64,000 bases of DNA from Marinirhabdus sp050859505. GTDB lineage: Bacteria; Bacteroidota; Bacteroidia; Flavobacteriales; Flavobacteriaceae. Below the pieces are notes generated by a model. That model was not told the origin of the DNA, did not search any database, and saw only the letters and a program-made list of their open reading frames with translations. Both the position numbers and the translations under genes were made by a program. Position 1 is the stretch's first letter. Every line of letters starts with the position of its first letter. The stretch is taken from contig NZ_CP193934.1 of NCBI RefSeq assembly GCF_050859505.1, forward strand, positions 806,001 through 870,000, given 5' to 3'. Positions 34,726-43,665 of this stretch are shown piece by piece.

Positions 34726-35439
34726 ATGTTGAAACGCATTACCCTCGAACATATCCTGTTTTTGGATATTGAGACCGTTCCGCAGCACCTAAGTTTTCAG
34801 GAGCTGGACGAAACTACACAAGCTCTTTACGAGCAGAAAACCAAGTACCAAAGAAAAGACGATTATACTGCCGAAGAATTTTACGACCGCGCGGGTATCT
34901 GGGCAGAATTTGGGATGATCGTCTGTATCTCGGTGGGATATTTTAAGATGCAGGGAGATGTTCGTAATTTTCGAGTTACGAGTTTTCACGGCGAGGAAAT
35001 TTCATTGCTAACCGAATTTAAAACATTGCTGGAAACACACTTCAATAAACCACAACACCTATTATGCGCCCATAACGGCAAAGAGTTCGACTTTCCCTAC
35101 ATTGCCCGCAGAATGATTATTCACGGCATAGATTTACCCTTTAAACTGAATCTCTTCGGAAAAAAACCGTGGGAAGTTCCACATCTGGACACCCTGGAAC
35201 TATGGAAGTTTGGCGACTATAAAACCTTCACTTCGCTGAAGTTGATGGCGCACGTTTTAGGCATTCCATCCCCCAAAGACGATATTGACGGTAGCCAGGT
35301 ACGCAATGTGTTCTATGAAGAAAACGACATAGACCGAATTATTATCTACTGTGAAAAAGATACAGTTACGGTAGCTCAAATCATTCTCAAACTTCGGAAT
35401 GAAACCCTGTTGGAAGAGGATGAAGTGCTTTCGGTGTAG
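34726..35439 (+). CDS. Predicted 3'-5' exonuclease related to the PolB exonuclease domain
   Basis: A 237-residue DEDDy-type exonuclease. Exo I is LFLDIETVPQ (Asp14, Glu16), Exo II is LCAHNGKEFDFPYIARR and Exo III is IIYCEKDTVTVAQI with the Tyr and Asp. No polymerase domain follows, as in the DNA_pol_B_exo2 family (PF10108), whose cellular role (probably DNA repair or RNA trimming) is not settled. It ends at a palindromic terminator shared with the convergent metalloprotease gene. Confidence 0.88.
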   Translation: MLKRITLEHILFLDIETVPQHLSFQELDETTQALYEQKTKYQRKDDYTAEEFYDRAGIWAEFGMIVCISVGYFKMQGDVRNFRVTSFHGEEISLLTEFKTLLETHFNKPQHLLCAHNGKEFDFPYIARRMIIHGIDLPFKLNLFGKKPWEVPHLDTLELWKFGDYKTFTSLKLMAHVLGIPSPKDDIDGSQVRNVFYEENDIDRIIIYCEKDTVTVAQIILKLRNETLLEEDEVLSV

Positions 35440-35530
35440 GGTTTTTAGTTATAGCTTCGGCTTGAAAATCCCCCTTCCGAATTTTGGATTCAAGATAGGA
35501 AATTCCATCAATCCTTTTTACCAAAATTTA

Positions 35531-35596
35531 CCTTCCCCCGAGTCGCGGTTTAATAGACAGTAGCTTCATTTAAAATTGCTGCCCGCTGGGGGAAGG
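35531..35596. repeat. Inverted repeat after the exonuclease gene
   Basis: CCTTCCCCC (35531-35539) and GGGGGAAGG (35588-35596) pair perfectly over 48 bases; AAATT and AATTT nearby extend the symmetry. GC-rich in an AT-rich spacer, probably another dispersed repeat. Confidence 0.55.
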
Positions 35597-35640
35597 AGCT
35601 AATTTAGGCTTTTCAACTTCGATTTCGATTTCAGAAAAGC

Positions 35641-35677
35641 AAAAGCCCGCTCCTTTTAAAAGGAGCGGGCTTTCTTT
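35641..35677. terminator. Bidirectional terminator between convergent genes
   Basis: Perfect 16-bp arms AAAGCCCGCTCCTTTT (35642-35657) and AAAAGGAGCGGGCTTT (35658-35673), with T-rich tracts outside on both strands. It sits 26 bases from the M36 gene end. Confidence 0.9.
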
Positions 35678-35703
35678 CGTTAAACGTTAAGTTTACTGTG
35701 ACG

Positions 35704-38700
35704 TTATTCTTTTATAAAACGTTCCACAAACTTCTTGCCTTCTTCGGCGTGTACTTCAATCATATACATTCCGCTTTGTAAGCTGGAAACATCAATTTTT
35801 GAAGTAAAATTACCTGAAAGCACTCGCTGACCAATCATATTGAATATTACAAAATTTGTTGGTTCTGCTTCGGAAATTTCAATATTTACAACCCCTCTAT
35901 TAACAGGGTTTGGATATAAAGTAAATCCTGAAACTGAAGTGTTATTATTAATATCACCATTGCTTCCGTTAGGTCCAAAGCTTGCTGGGATTACTACGGT
36001 GTAATCTTCAACTTCGCCATAGGTAAACGACTCACACGCCGTTGGAACACCGTTGTATTTCATAGAAACACGCATTCTGGTTGCTCCAGCAGAAGCACCT
36101 GCAGGGATGTTAAACGATCCTGTAATTGGTGTTGCTGTGGTTGCAGCTCGGCTGTATGCCAATTCACCTGCATCAGTAAAGTCACCATCACGATTCCAGT
36201 CTACAAATACAGCATAGCCTTCAGAATATACAGTCCCAGTCCATCTTGGCGTAATTGTAATAGAATTACTACTGCTCAAGTTGGTTGAAAGGCTTGTAAA
36301 ATCGCCATATCCACCTGCAGAAGCTCCCGACGCATTGTTAATGCTTCCTAGTTGCACACGTTGGATATACTCATCGCTCGTATTGTTTCCGTTAGAAGCA
36401 CAGTATCCTGTTGGAGCAGGACCACCGCCACCGCCACCGGCAGTTACTGAAATACCATCAATAGCAACATCTGCTTGCCAGGTACTTCCTGTTACACGAT
36501 TAAAACGTAGCTGTACTGTTCCACCAACATACGCATCTAAGCTTACACTGTTAGCGTTCCATTGGTTTCCTTTGTTTCCAGTTGCACTCCAGATGGATGT
36601 CCAAGAACTTCCGTCTGTACTAGCTTCCAACGCAAGGCTTCCCATATCGGTAGCACCATACATATGATAATTAAAGCTGAATGTTGCAGTAGTTTCAGCC
36701 GATAAATCTACACAAGGTGAATTTAAGATCGCACGCTTGTTAGGATATCCGGTTCCGTCACCTGAAGCTTCTACATACATATAGAAAGATCCTGGAGCAC
36801 CCGTTGCTGGGCCTGTTCCCGTTGAAGGAGTTCCAGCAGAATCTCTGGTCCAATTGATATCGTCTGCAGTACTTTGCGTCCACGCTCCTATCGAGCTTTC
36901 AAAGCTTTCAGAATACCCAACAGACACCCCATTGGTACATCCGCCACCTCCGCCACCACCGGTAGTGGTTGCGTTTACAGTATTACTTAACGCTGAATTA
37001 TTTCCTGCAGCATCAAATGCACGTACTTGGAAACTATAGGTTGTTGCAGCGATTAAACTAGTTATGTTAGCTGTATTTGTAGCTACTGTACCTAAAGCTG
37101 AACCATTCATAAATACCTCATATCCAGTAACGCCTACATTATCGTTAGAGGCATTCCAGTTTAACGTAAGTGATGTATTGGCAATATTAGAAGCCGCCAA
37201 ACTTGTTGGTACCGTTGGTGCTTGTGTATCTGCCACGTTTCCACCTTCCATTTCAAAAGCGTCTAAAGCAATATCTGCTTGCCAAGTGCTTCCTGTTACA
37301 CGATTAAATCGCATACGGAAGTTACTTTCACCGGCATACGTTCCTAGAGCTATACTTTCAGCATTCCATTGGTTGCCTTTATTGCCTGTTTGGTTCCAGA
37401 TAGAACTCCAAGAAGCACCATCGTCTGTACTTACTTCAAGATCTATACTTCCCATATCTGCAGCGCCAAACATATGGTAGCTGAAGTTAAAAGTCGCATC
37501 GTTCTGAGCACTTAAATCGTAACAAGGAGAGTTTAAAATTGCTCTCTTGTTAGGGAAATTAGGATCTGAAGCTTCTACATACATATAAAAACTTCCTGCG
37601 GCACCCGTTGTAGGTCCTGTATTTGCTGAAGGTGTCCCAGCTGAATCTCTAGTCCAATCTAAATCGTCTTGAGTAGATTGTGACCAATTACCTAAGTTAG
37701 TTTCAAAACTTTCGGCAGCTGGATATGTAGAAACTGTTCCTGAACACGCTTCTGGTGTTGGAGGGCCTGTACAACCACTTACAAAAGATGTTGTTTGATC
37801 TGTATTGGTGTTTGTTCCACCATTGGTGTTTTCATTGGCATTCAAACCAACGCCTCTGGCAGCAAAAACATCCCAGATTAAACAGTTGTATTGTCCGCCG
37901 TATAAATCCTGATCTGCTTGTAAAATACCATCACGTCCTGAAACAAATCCAGGGTTGTTCGCTGTATTTTTTAAGCCTTCAACAACTAACGCCATGGCGA
38001 TGTTGTTACCTCCAGTTCCATTATAGAAATCGGTATCAAAACCTTCCTGAGCGATTAACGCCCACGTCATATCCCAAAGCACCGTCGCCCAGGCATATCC
38101 TACACCGTGAGGTACCGCAAGACCATTAATATCTCCGTAGGTTGTTCCGTTAATAGAGGTGTTAGTTGAGTAAGGCGTTGGTCTAATTCCTCCACCATTA
38201 GTGTTTTCACCTAATGCAAAGTTACCAATACCACGCGCATCGCTTCCGCTATCGCCTGTTTTCATAGTAAGCATAAGACCGAAAAAGTCACTCCATCCTT
38301 CGCCCATTTGCTCAGATCCACCCAATGCGTTGGTTCCTGGACCTCCTACTAAACGTGTAGAGATTCCGTGACCATATTCGTGAGCGATAATTCCGTTGTC
38401 AAAATCACCATCGGTTTGTGGGTTGGTAGTAGTCCATAAAAACATTTGCATTCTTGGGTTAGATCCGTCTGGCGGCGTTCCAAAGTTTGCATTGTTCGTT
38501 CCACTACCATCTTGTGCATCTGCAGTTACGCTGTCGCTTCCTGCGCCACCTTTTCCGTAGTTGTTTTCTTGGAAATTACCAGAAGCTTCGTTAAAACCAT
38601 ATTGGTAGTAAACATCATGCATAATGTTGTTCCAGTAGAACAAGTTTGTAATTGCAGCATCCCGATACGTACTTGGTTGATTGTTAAAGTTAACAGGATA

Positions 38701-39648
38701 GTTAAAATCTAACCCGGCACCTCCGTTAGGAGAATATCCAGTACCGTTGTTTCCATTCGCATCTTCCATTGCCCAGCAATTGTTACCGCGTGTAATGGTA
38801 TATTCGGCACCATTGGCGCCGTTGGTATCATGCCATCCAAAAGGAGAAGCATTCAAATCTTGAGGATCGTTCACCACGGTTCTTGCGCCGTCTAATGGAC
38901 TTTCCTTTGGCATGGCGTATACATTGTAGCTTTCTCCTGCTAGCATATTTGCAGGTCCTTCCACAATAACTATATCTTCTAAAGATGTACTTGCTTTATC
39001 GTGGTTATGAGTTTCGTGAGCATCGCCCCAGTTACAAGAGATTACCCAGTCTTCAGTTCTAAGAATTTGACCGTTGGTAGCGTCAATATTTTCACTCCAC
39101 CAGTGCTGGCCGTCTGTTTGGTAATAGCTTACGTTCCAAACTAAGCGAAGTTGCCCTTCATATAATTGAAACATAGACTGTACTTTAATAGGGGCTCCCG
39201 CCGCCGCATTGTCTTCAAAAACGTACACATCTTGTGCATTTTTTGTTCCGTTTAATGTGGGGCGTTTTAGGTTGTGAGCTTGAACCGTTTTCATAACAGC
39301 ATCCTGTGCAGAAAGAGAAGCACTGGAAGTAGCTACTTTATTTTGGATATCGGTTATAAACTGATCGATTTTAAAAATAACCTTTCCATTTTTTACTGAA
39401 AATTTATACGACGCAAACTGAATAGGGATATTGTTGTAGAGTTGCTGTACGTATACGTGCTGAACTTCTGGATTTAGGGAAGGCACCACATCTGTGATTT
39501 TCCATTGGTTTAAATCTGCACCTTTAAAGTTGGATTCTCCTTTAAGGATGTTAAAATAGTTTTGCACAACCGCTTCTGGAGCGCTTTGTGAAAACGAAAC
39601 TAGCCCTGTGGTTACGAGTGCTAGTGCAAAGAGATAAAATTTTCTCAT
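35704..39648 (-). CDS. Secreted M36 (fungalysin-type) metalloprotease with MAM, FN3, GEVED and T9SS sorting domains
   Basis: A 1314-residue protein. Signal peptide ends at SFSQS (about residue 21). A propeptide-like FTP/PepSY region (about 25-200) is followed by the catalytic domain: His423 and His427 in IIAHEYGHGIST and Glu450 in MGEGWSDF bind zinc. Then come MAM-like repeat 1 (about 645-805), a fibronectin type III domain (about 808-896), a glycine linker, MAM-like repeat 2 (about 912-1070), a GEVED domain (1081-1220, ends YGEVEDYTVVI) and a type A T9SS sorting domain (1242-1314, FTLYPNPV to FVERFIKE). It should be exported through T9SS and attached to or released from the surface, digesting extracellular protein. 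Confidence 0.95.
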   Translation of the reverse strand: MRKFYLFALALVTTGLVSFSQSAPEAVVQNYFNILKGESNFKGADLNQWKITDVVPSLNPEVQHVYVQQLYNNIPIQFASYKFSVKNGKVIFKIDQFITDIQNKVATSSASLSAQDAVMKTVQAHNLKRPTLNGTKNAQDVYVFEDNAAAGAPIKVQSMFQLYEGQLRLVWNVSYYQTDGQHWWSENIDATNGQILRTEDWVISCNWGDAHETHNHDKASTSLEDIVIVEGPANMLAGESYNVYAMPKESPLDGARTVVNDPQDLNASPFGWHDTNGANGAEYTITRGNNCWAMEDANGNNGTGYSPNGGAGLDFNYPVNFNNQPSTYRDAAITNLFYWNNIMHDVYYQYGFNEASGNFQENNYGKGGAGSDSVTADAQDGSGTNNANFGTPPDGSNPRMQMFLWTTTNPQTDGDFDNGIIAHEYGHGISTRLVGGPGTNALGGSEQMGEGWSDFFGLMLTMKTGDSGSDARGIGNFALGENTNGGGIRPTPYSTNTSINGTTYGDINGLAVPHGVGYAWATVLWDMTWALIAQEGFDTDFYNGTGGNNIAMALVVEGLKNTANNPGFVSGRDGILQADQDLYGGQYNCLIWDVFAARGVGLNANENTNGGTNTNTDQTTSFVSGCTGPPTPEACSGTVSTYPAAESFETNLGNWSQSTQDDLDWTRDSAGTPSANTGPTTGAAGSFYMYVEASDPNFPNKRAILNSPCYDLSAQNDATFNFSYHMFGAADMGSIDLEVSTDDGASWSSIWNQTGNKGNQWNAESIALGTYAGESNFRMRFNRVTGSTWQADIALDAFEMEGGNVADTQAPTVPTSLAASNIANTSLTLNWNASNDNVGVTGYEVFMNGSALGTVATNTANITSLIAATTYSFQVRAFDAAGNNSALSNTVNATTTGGGGGGGCTNGVSVGYSESFESSIGAWTQSTADDINWTRDSAGTPSTGTGPATGAPGSFYMYVEASGDGTGYPNKRAILNSPCVDLSAETTATFSFNYHMYGATDMGSLALEASTDGSSWTSIWSATGNKGNQWNANSVSLDAYVGGTVQLRFNRVTGSTWQADVAIDGISVTAGGGGGGPAPTGYCASNGNNTSDEYIQRVQLGSINNASGASAGGYGDFTSLSTNLSSSNSITITPRWTGTVYSEGYAVFVDWNRDGDFTDAGELAYSRAATTATPITGSFNIPAGASAGATRMRVSMKYNGVPTACESFTYGEVEDYTVVIPASFGPNGSNGDINNNTSVSGFTLYPNPVNRGVVNIEISEAEPTNFVIFNMIGQRVLSGNFTSKIDVSSLQSGMYMIEVHAEEGKKFVERFIKE

Positions 39649-40123
39649 AATGATAGTTTGAATTAATGGTTAATTAAAGTAGGTCTCTCATACGATTAAA
39701 TACTGTATGGTAATGGGTCGTTTCTTGAATAGTTTGGAAGATTTCCGTCAGAAGAACTGAAATTGAATCATAAATTTTAACGTTTAAACAGCGTAAATAC
39801 TCGATTAAGTCAACAATATCTTAATCCTAAGATATTTAAATATTCCTTTGTTTTACTATAATTAATTAGCAATAAATCAATTATAGTTGTTTAATTTTAT
39901 ACAAAGAGCAACAAATAAACTATTTATTTACGAATATCAAAATTTTATTCGATGAAATGCATTAAGTTTTTTTTAACAATAAGGCCCGTAACGTTAAAAT
40001 CCTACAAAAACACTAGGGTGTGTATAATTTTTATACACTTTCGAGCATAAAATTGTACATTTAAATTTTTTGACTTTACGATTTATACTAAAAACGCCCT
40101 ATATTAAATTGTATCTTTGAAAG
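39649..40123. other. 475-base AT-rich divergent spacer
   Basis: It separates the M36 gene from the ABC ATPase gene and should hold both promoters. A TATCTTTG element is at 40112-40119, and a 15-base word TTCGATGAAATGCAT at 39948-39962 recurs beyond the ABC gene. No open frame or RNA structure was recognised. Confidence 0.5.
40112..40119 (+). promoter_or_regulatory. -7-like element before the ABC ATPase gene
   Basis: TATCTTTG ends 4 bases before the ATG at 40124. If used, the transcript would be nearly leaderless. Confidence 0.35.
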
Positions 40124-41812
40124 ATGTCCGAAAAAAGCCTGCTTCGTATAGAAAATCTCTCTATTTCCTTCGGAAGTAGAAAAGAGCAGGTGGAAGTTAT
40201 TCACGATATCTCCTTTAAAATCAGCGCTAATGAAATCGTTGGAATTGTGGGAGAATCTGGTTCTGGGAAATCTGTGACCTCCTTGGCTCTTATGGGTTTA
40301 TTGCCTAAAAAAACCTCGTTTGTTACGGGAACCATACAATTTCAGGAGCAACATATCATTAGGTTGAAGGAAAAAGAATTTCAAAAAATACGTGGAAATG
40401 AAATCTCCATGATTTTCCAAGAACCTATGAGTGCTTTAAATCCTTCTTTATCATGTGGGTTTCAAGTGGCTGAAATTTTAAAAAATCATACTTCTTTATC
40501 TTCTTCCGAAGTAAGGAAGGAAACCCTTCAGCTTTTTGAAAAAGTAAAGCTCCCTCGTCCCAACGAAATATATAGCAGCTATCCACACCAAATAAGCGGT
40601 GGGCAAATGCAACGCGTGATGATTGCCATGGCAATTGCCTGCAAACCCAAATTACTGATTGCAGACGAGCCTACAACCGCTTTAGACGTTACAGTACAAA
40701 AGGAGATTTTACTACTCCTTAAAGAATTACAGAAAGAAACAGGGATGAGTCTTATTTTTATCTCTCATGATTTAAGTTTGGTTTCAGAAATAGCAGATCG
40801 AGTATTAGTAATGTACAAAGGTGATTTGGTAGAAGAGGGAACGGTAACTCAAATATTCAAATTTCCGAAGGCAGACTATACCAAAGCACTTTTAGCGTCC
40901 AGGCCTACATTGGGTGAGCGCTTAGAGCAATTGCCTACGATTGCTTCTTTGGCAGACAATTCCTTTACAAAAGTAATAGTCACCCCAAGTCAACGCGCAC
41001 AGCAACACAAAAAGATATATACCCAAGAACCCTTGCTTAAAATCACCAACGTATCTAAAGAATATTATAGCAATGGCGGTGTATTCTCTAAAAAAAGAAC
41101 GGTGAAGGCGGTAGATGGTATAAGTTTTTCCGTTTTTGAAGGTGAGACGTTAGGTTTGGTAGGAGAATCTGGATGCGGAAAATCTACTCTTGGGAAAACA
41201 ATTTTACAATTAGAAAAAGCGACTAAAGGACATATATTTTATAAAGGAAAAGATTTAACCCTACTTTCAAAATCTGAAATTCGACAACTTCGGAAAGAAA
41301 TACAACTTATTTTTCAGGATCCATATTCATCTTTAAACCCACGTATACCCATTGGAGAAGCCCTTATGGAGCCTATGGCGGTGCACCGTATTGAAACGTC
41401 TGCAAGAAAGAGAAAAAAGCGTGTCTTAGAATTGCTAACGCGAGTGGGACTGGACGAAACGTATTTTTATAGATATCCACACGAGCTCTCAGGCGGACAA
41501 CGCCAGCGCGTTGGGATTGCTCGCACTATAGCTTTGGAACCCAAACTGGTTATTTGTGATGAGTCTGTTTCGGCTTTGGATATTTCGGTGCAAGCACAAG
41601 TATTAAATTTGCTGAACGAACTTAAAGAAGATTTTGGCTTTACCTATATATTTATCTCCCACGATCTGGCAGTAGTAAAATTTATGGCAGACCAATTGTT
41701 AGTAATGAATCAAGGAAAAATAGAAGAATTAGGGGATGCAGACGAGATTTATGCAAATCCTACAAAGGAGTACACCAAGAAACTCATTGACGCTATTCCG
41801 AAAGGGATATAA
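40124..41812 (+). CDS. Fused dipeptide/oligopeptide ABC transporter ATP-binding protein (DppD-DppF type)
   Basis: A 562-residue protein with two complete ABC domains in tandem. Domain 1: Walker A GESGSGKSVTS, signature ISGGQMQRVMIA, Walker B LLIADEPTTALD. Domain 2: Walker A GESGCGKSTLGK, signature LSGGQRQRVGIA, Walker B LVICDESVSALD. The arrangement matches YejF/GsiA-type fused ATPases that drive peptide import with two permeases and a binding protein, none of which is adjacent. It stands alone with a terminator behind. Confidence 0.93.
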   Translation: MSEKSLLRIENLSISFGSRKEQVEVIHDISFKISANEIVGIVGESGSGKSVTSLALMGLLPKKTSFVTGTIQFQEQHIIRLKEKEFQKIRGNEISMIFQEPMSALNPSLSCGFQVAEILKNHTSLSSSEVRKETLQLFEKVKLPRPNEIYSSYPHQISGGQMQRVMIAMAIACKPKLLIADEPTTALDVTVQKEILLLLKELQKETGMSLIFISHDLSLVSEIADRVLVMYKGDLVEEGTVTQIFKFPKADYTKALLASRPTLGERLEQLPTIASLADNSFTKVIVTPSQRAQQHKKIYTQEPLLKITNVSKEYYSNGGVFSKKRTVKAVDGISFSVFEGETLGLVGESGCGKSTLGKTILQLEKATKGHIFYKGKDLTLLSKSEIRQLRKEIQLIFQDPYSSLNPRIPIGEALMEPMAVHRIETSARKRKKRVLELLTRVGLDETYFYRYPHELSGGQRQRVGIARTIALEPKLVICDESVSALDISVQAQVLNLLNELKEDFGFTYIFISHDLAVVKFMADQLLVMNQGKIEELGDADEIYANPTKEYTKKLIDAIPKGI

Positions 41813-41815
41813 AAA

Positions 41816-41845
41816 ATCCCGTTCTAACCTCACAAAGAACGGGAT
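41816..41845 (+). terminator. Terminator after the ABC ATPase gene
   Basis: ATCCCGTTCT (41816-41825) and AGAACGGGAT (41836-41845) make a 10-bp stem 3 bases after the stop. The T-run behind is poor. A second hairpin, GCTACC/GGTAGC at 41891-41906 followed by ATTTTT, may back it up. Confidence 0.65.
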
Positions 41846-42153
41846 CTATATTTGAATCTATGATAGATTCGGGGGTAATCACTCTGAAATGCTACCAAAC
41901 GGTAGCTGAAATTTTTACATTAACAAAAAAACTTTTTTCGCTAAGTACATCATGCTTCTCAATAACTTGAAAGTACTTTTTACATTTTTAATAATAAATA
42001 ACATAAGTAGGTTTTTTGGTTCATTAATTTTGGGACTGCTAATATGCGTCAAATATTAAATAAAGACGTTTAAATACATATATTTTCGATGAAATGCATA
42101 TATTTTTAACATTACAGATAAATATATAGGCAATTTCCTACTTTTTTAACACA
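41846..42153. other. Gene-free stretch between convergent genes
   Basis: It holds the hairpin at 41891-41906 and the second copy of TTCGATGAAATGCAT (42085-42099). The rest is AT-rich with no open frame worth listing. Confidence 0.5.
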
Positions 42154-42180
42154 AAAAACCTCATCTATGGATGAGGTTTT
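42154..42180 (-). terminator. Terminator after the CoA-transferase genes
   Basis: CCTCATC (42159-42165) and GATGAGG (42170-42176) with a TATG loop; A/T flanks extend the stem. On the minus strand a T-run follows, 24 bases after the stop at 42204. Confidence 0.85.
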
Positions 42181-42203
42181 ACTGGTACTTTTTCGCAAAT
42201 TTC

Positions 42204-42860
42204 TTATAAAATCATCTCTGGAACATTCGCCGGAATTATCATATCACCTTCAGTGGCCGTCTTTATTTCTTCTACCGAAACTCCAGGAGCGCGCTCCAAC
42301 AAATGGAATTTTCCATCTCTAATTTCTAATACCGCTAGATTGGTAACAATTTTTTTTACGCAGTTCACACCTGTTAATGGAAGTGAACATTCTTTGAGCA
42401 TTTTAGAGTCGCCTGCACGATTGGTATGCATCATGGCTACAATAATATTTTCGGCAGAAGCTACCAAATCCATAGCACCACCCATTCCTTTTACCATCTT
42501 ACCCGGGATTTTCCAGTTAGCAATATCTCCATTTTGGGCTACTTCCATAGCACCTAGTATAGTTAGGTCTACGTGTTGCCCGCGAATCATAGAAAAACTA
42601 GTAGCCGAATCAAAAAACGAAGCTCCGGGCAATGCCGTAATAGTTTGTTTTCCTGCGTTGATCAAATCTGGATCTTCTTCCCCTTCAAAAGGGAAGGGGC
42701 CCATGCCCAAAATACCGTTTTCGCTCTGAAAATCTACTTCTATATCGTCACGCACAAAATTGGCCACTAACGTAGGGATTCCAATCCCAAGGTTTACGTA
42801 ATATCCATTTTTTACTTCTTTGGCAATGCGTTGTGCGATTTGTTCTTTTGTTAAAGCCAT
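42204..42860 (-). CDS. scoB: 3-oxoacid CoA-transferase subunit B
   Basis: A 218-residue beta subunit of a family I CoA-transferase. The catalytic glutamate lies in the SENGILGMGPFP motif; GIGIPTLVANFV is the N-terminal signature and GGAMDLVASAENIIVAMMH the core. With subunit A it moves CoA from succinyl-CoA to acetoacetate (or between other acyl groups), so ketone-body use or short-chain acid activation. Substrate choice between acetoacetate and butyrate types is not certain. It lies 91 bases after subunit A. Confidence 0.9.
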   Translation of the reverse strand: MALTKEQIAQRIAKEVKNGYYVNLGIGIPTLVANFVRDDIEVDFQSENGILGMGPFPFEGEEDPDLINAGKQTITALPGASFFDSATSFSMIRGQHVDLTILGAMEVAQNGDIANWKIPGKMVKGMGGAMDLVASAENIIVAMMHTNRAGDSKMLKECSLPLTGVNCVKKIVTNLAVLEIRDGKFHLLERAPGVSVEEIKTATEGDMIIPANVPEMIL

Positions 42861-42951
42861 AACTAATTTGAAGATTTAAAAGTATTTTATTCTCTGCATC
42901 TTTTGCGGTTTAAAGCTTCGCCGCGGAGGCATAAAAAATGCAAAGTGTATA

Positions 42952-43653
42952 TTATTGTTTTTGTCTTACGGTACGTTGCTCAATACGCTTTTCATACTTC
43001 TCTCCTTGAAAAATGCGTTGCACGAAGATTCCAGGAATATGGACCTCATTAGGATCCAGGCTTCCTGCGGGTAGCAATTCTTCAACCTCGGCCACAGTTA
43101 TTGTTGCGGCACCTGCCATATTTGGGTTAAAATTACGAGCGGTTCCTTTAAAAATAAGATTTCCTGCTTCGTCTCCTTTCCATGCTTTTACAAAAGCAAA
43201 ATCGGCTTTAAAGGCATGTTCTAAAATATGCATTTTACCATTAAACTCTCTGCTTTCCTTCCCTTCAGCTACTTCGGTACCATAACCTGCTGGGGTATAA
43301 AATGCAGGAATACCGCTTTGAGCTGCTCTGGCACGTTGTGCGAGGGTACCCTGTGGGATTAATTCTACATCCAATTCTCCACTTAGCATTTGGCGCTCAA
43401 ATTCAGCATTTTCGCCTACATAGGAAGAGATCATTTTCTTTATTTGTTTTTTCTGAAGTAACAATCCCAAGCCAAAATCATCAACACCAGCATTGTTTGA
43501 AATGCACGTCACATCATTTACATTTAAACGAACCAGTTCAGCAATGGCATTTTCTGGAATTCCACTAAGTCCAAATCCGCCAAGCATAAAGGTCATGCCA
43601 TCTGCTACACCTTGGCAAGCTTCGGTTACGTTGGCTACTTTTTTATTAATCAT
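42952..43653 (-). CDS. scoA: 3-oxoacid CoA-transferase subunit A
   Basis: A 233-residue alpha subunit. The CoA-transferase family I signature is GMTFMLGGFGLSGIPENAI, followed by CISNNAGVDDFGLGLLL and the C-terminal RTVRQ tail. It pairs with the subunit B gene downstream. It begins 12 bases after the PBP1A gene, so ricT, gldH, PBP1A and the CoA-transferase genes may share transcription, though their roles are unrelated. Confidence 0.9.
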   Translation of the reverse strand: MINKKVANVTEACQGVADGMTFMLGGFGLSGIPENAIAELVRLNVNDVTCISNNAGVDDFGLGLLLQKKQIKKMISSYVGENAEFERQMLSGELDVELIPQGTLAQRARAAQSGIPAFYTPAGYGTEVAEGKESREFNGKMHILEHAFKADFAFVKAWKGDEAGNLIFKGTARNFNPNMAGAATITVAEVEELLPAGSLDPNEVHIPGIFVQRIFQGEKYEKRIEQRTVRQKQ

Positions 43654-43665
43654 ATTATTTTCTTA

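Noticed and set aside
42670..42705. Palindrome-like CCCCTTC/GAAGGGG in scoB
   Set aside because: It encodes the conserved GMGPFPFEGEEDPD segment of the CoA-transferase family, so it is ordinary coding sequence.
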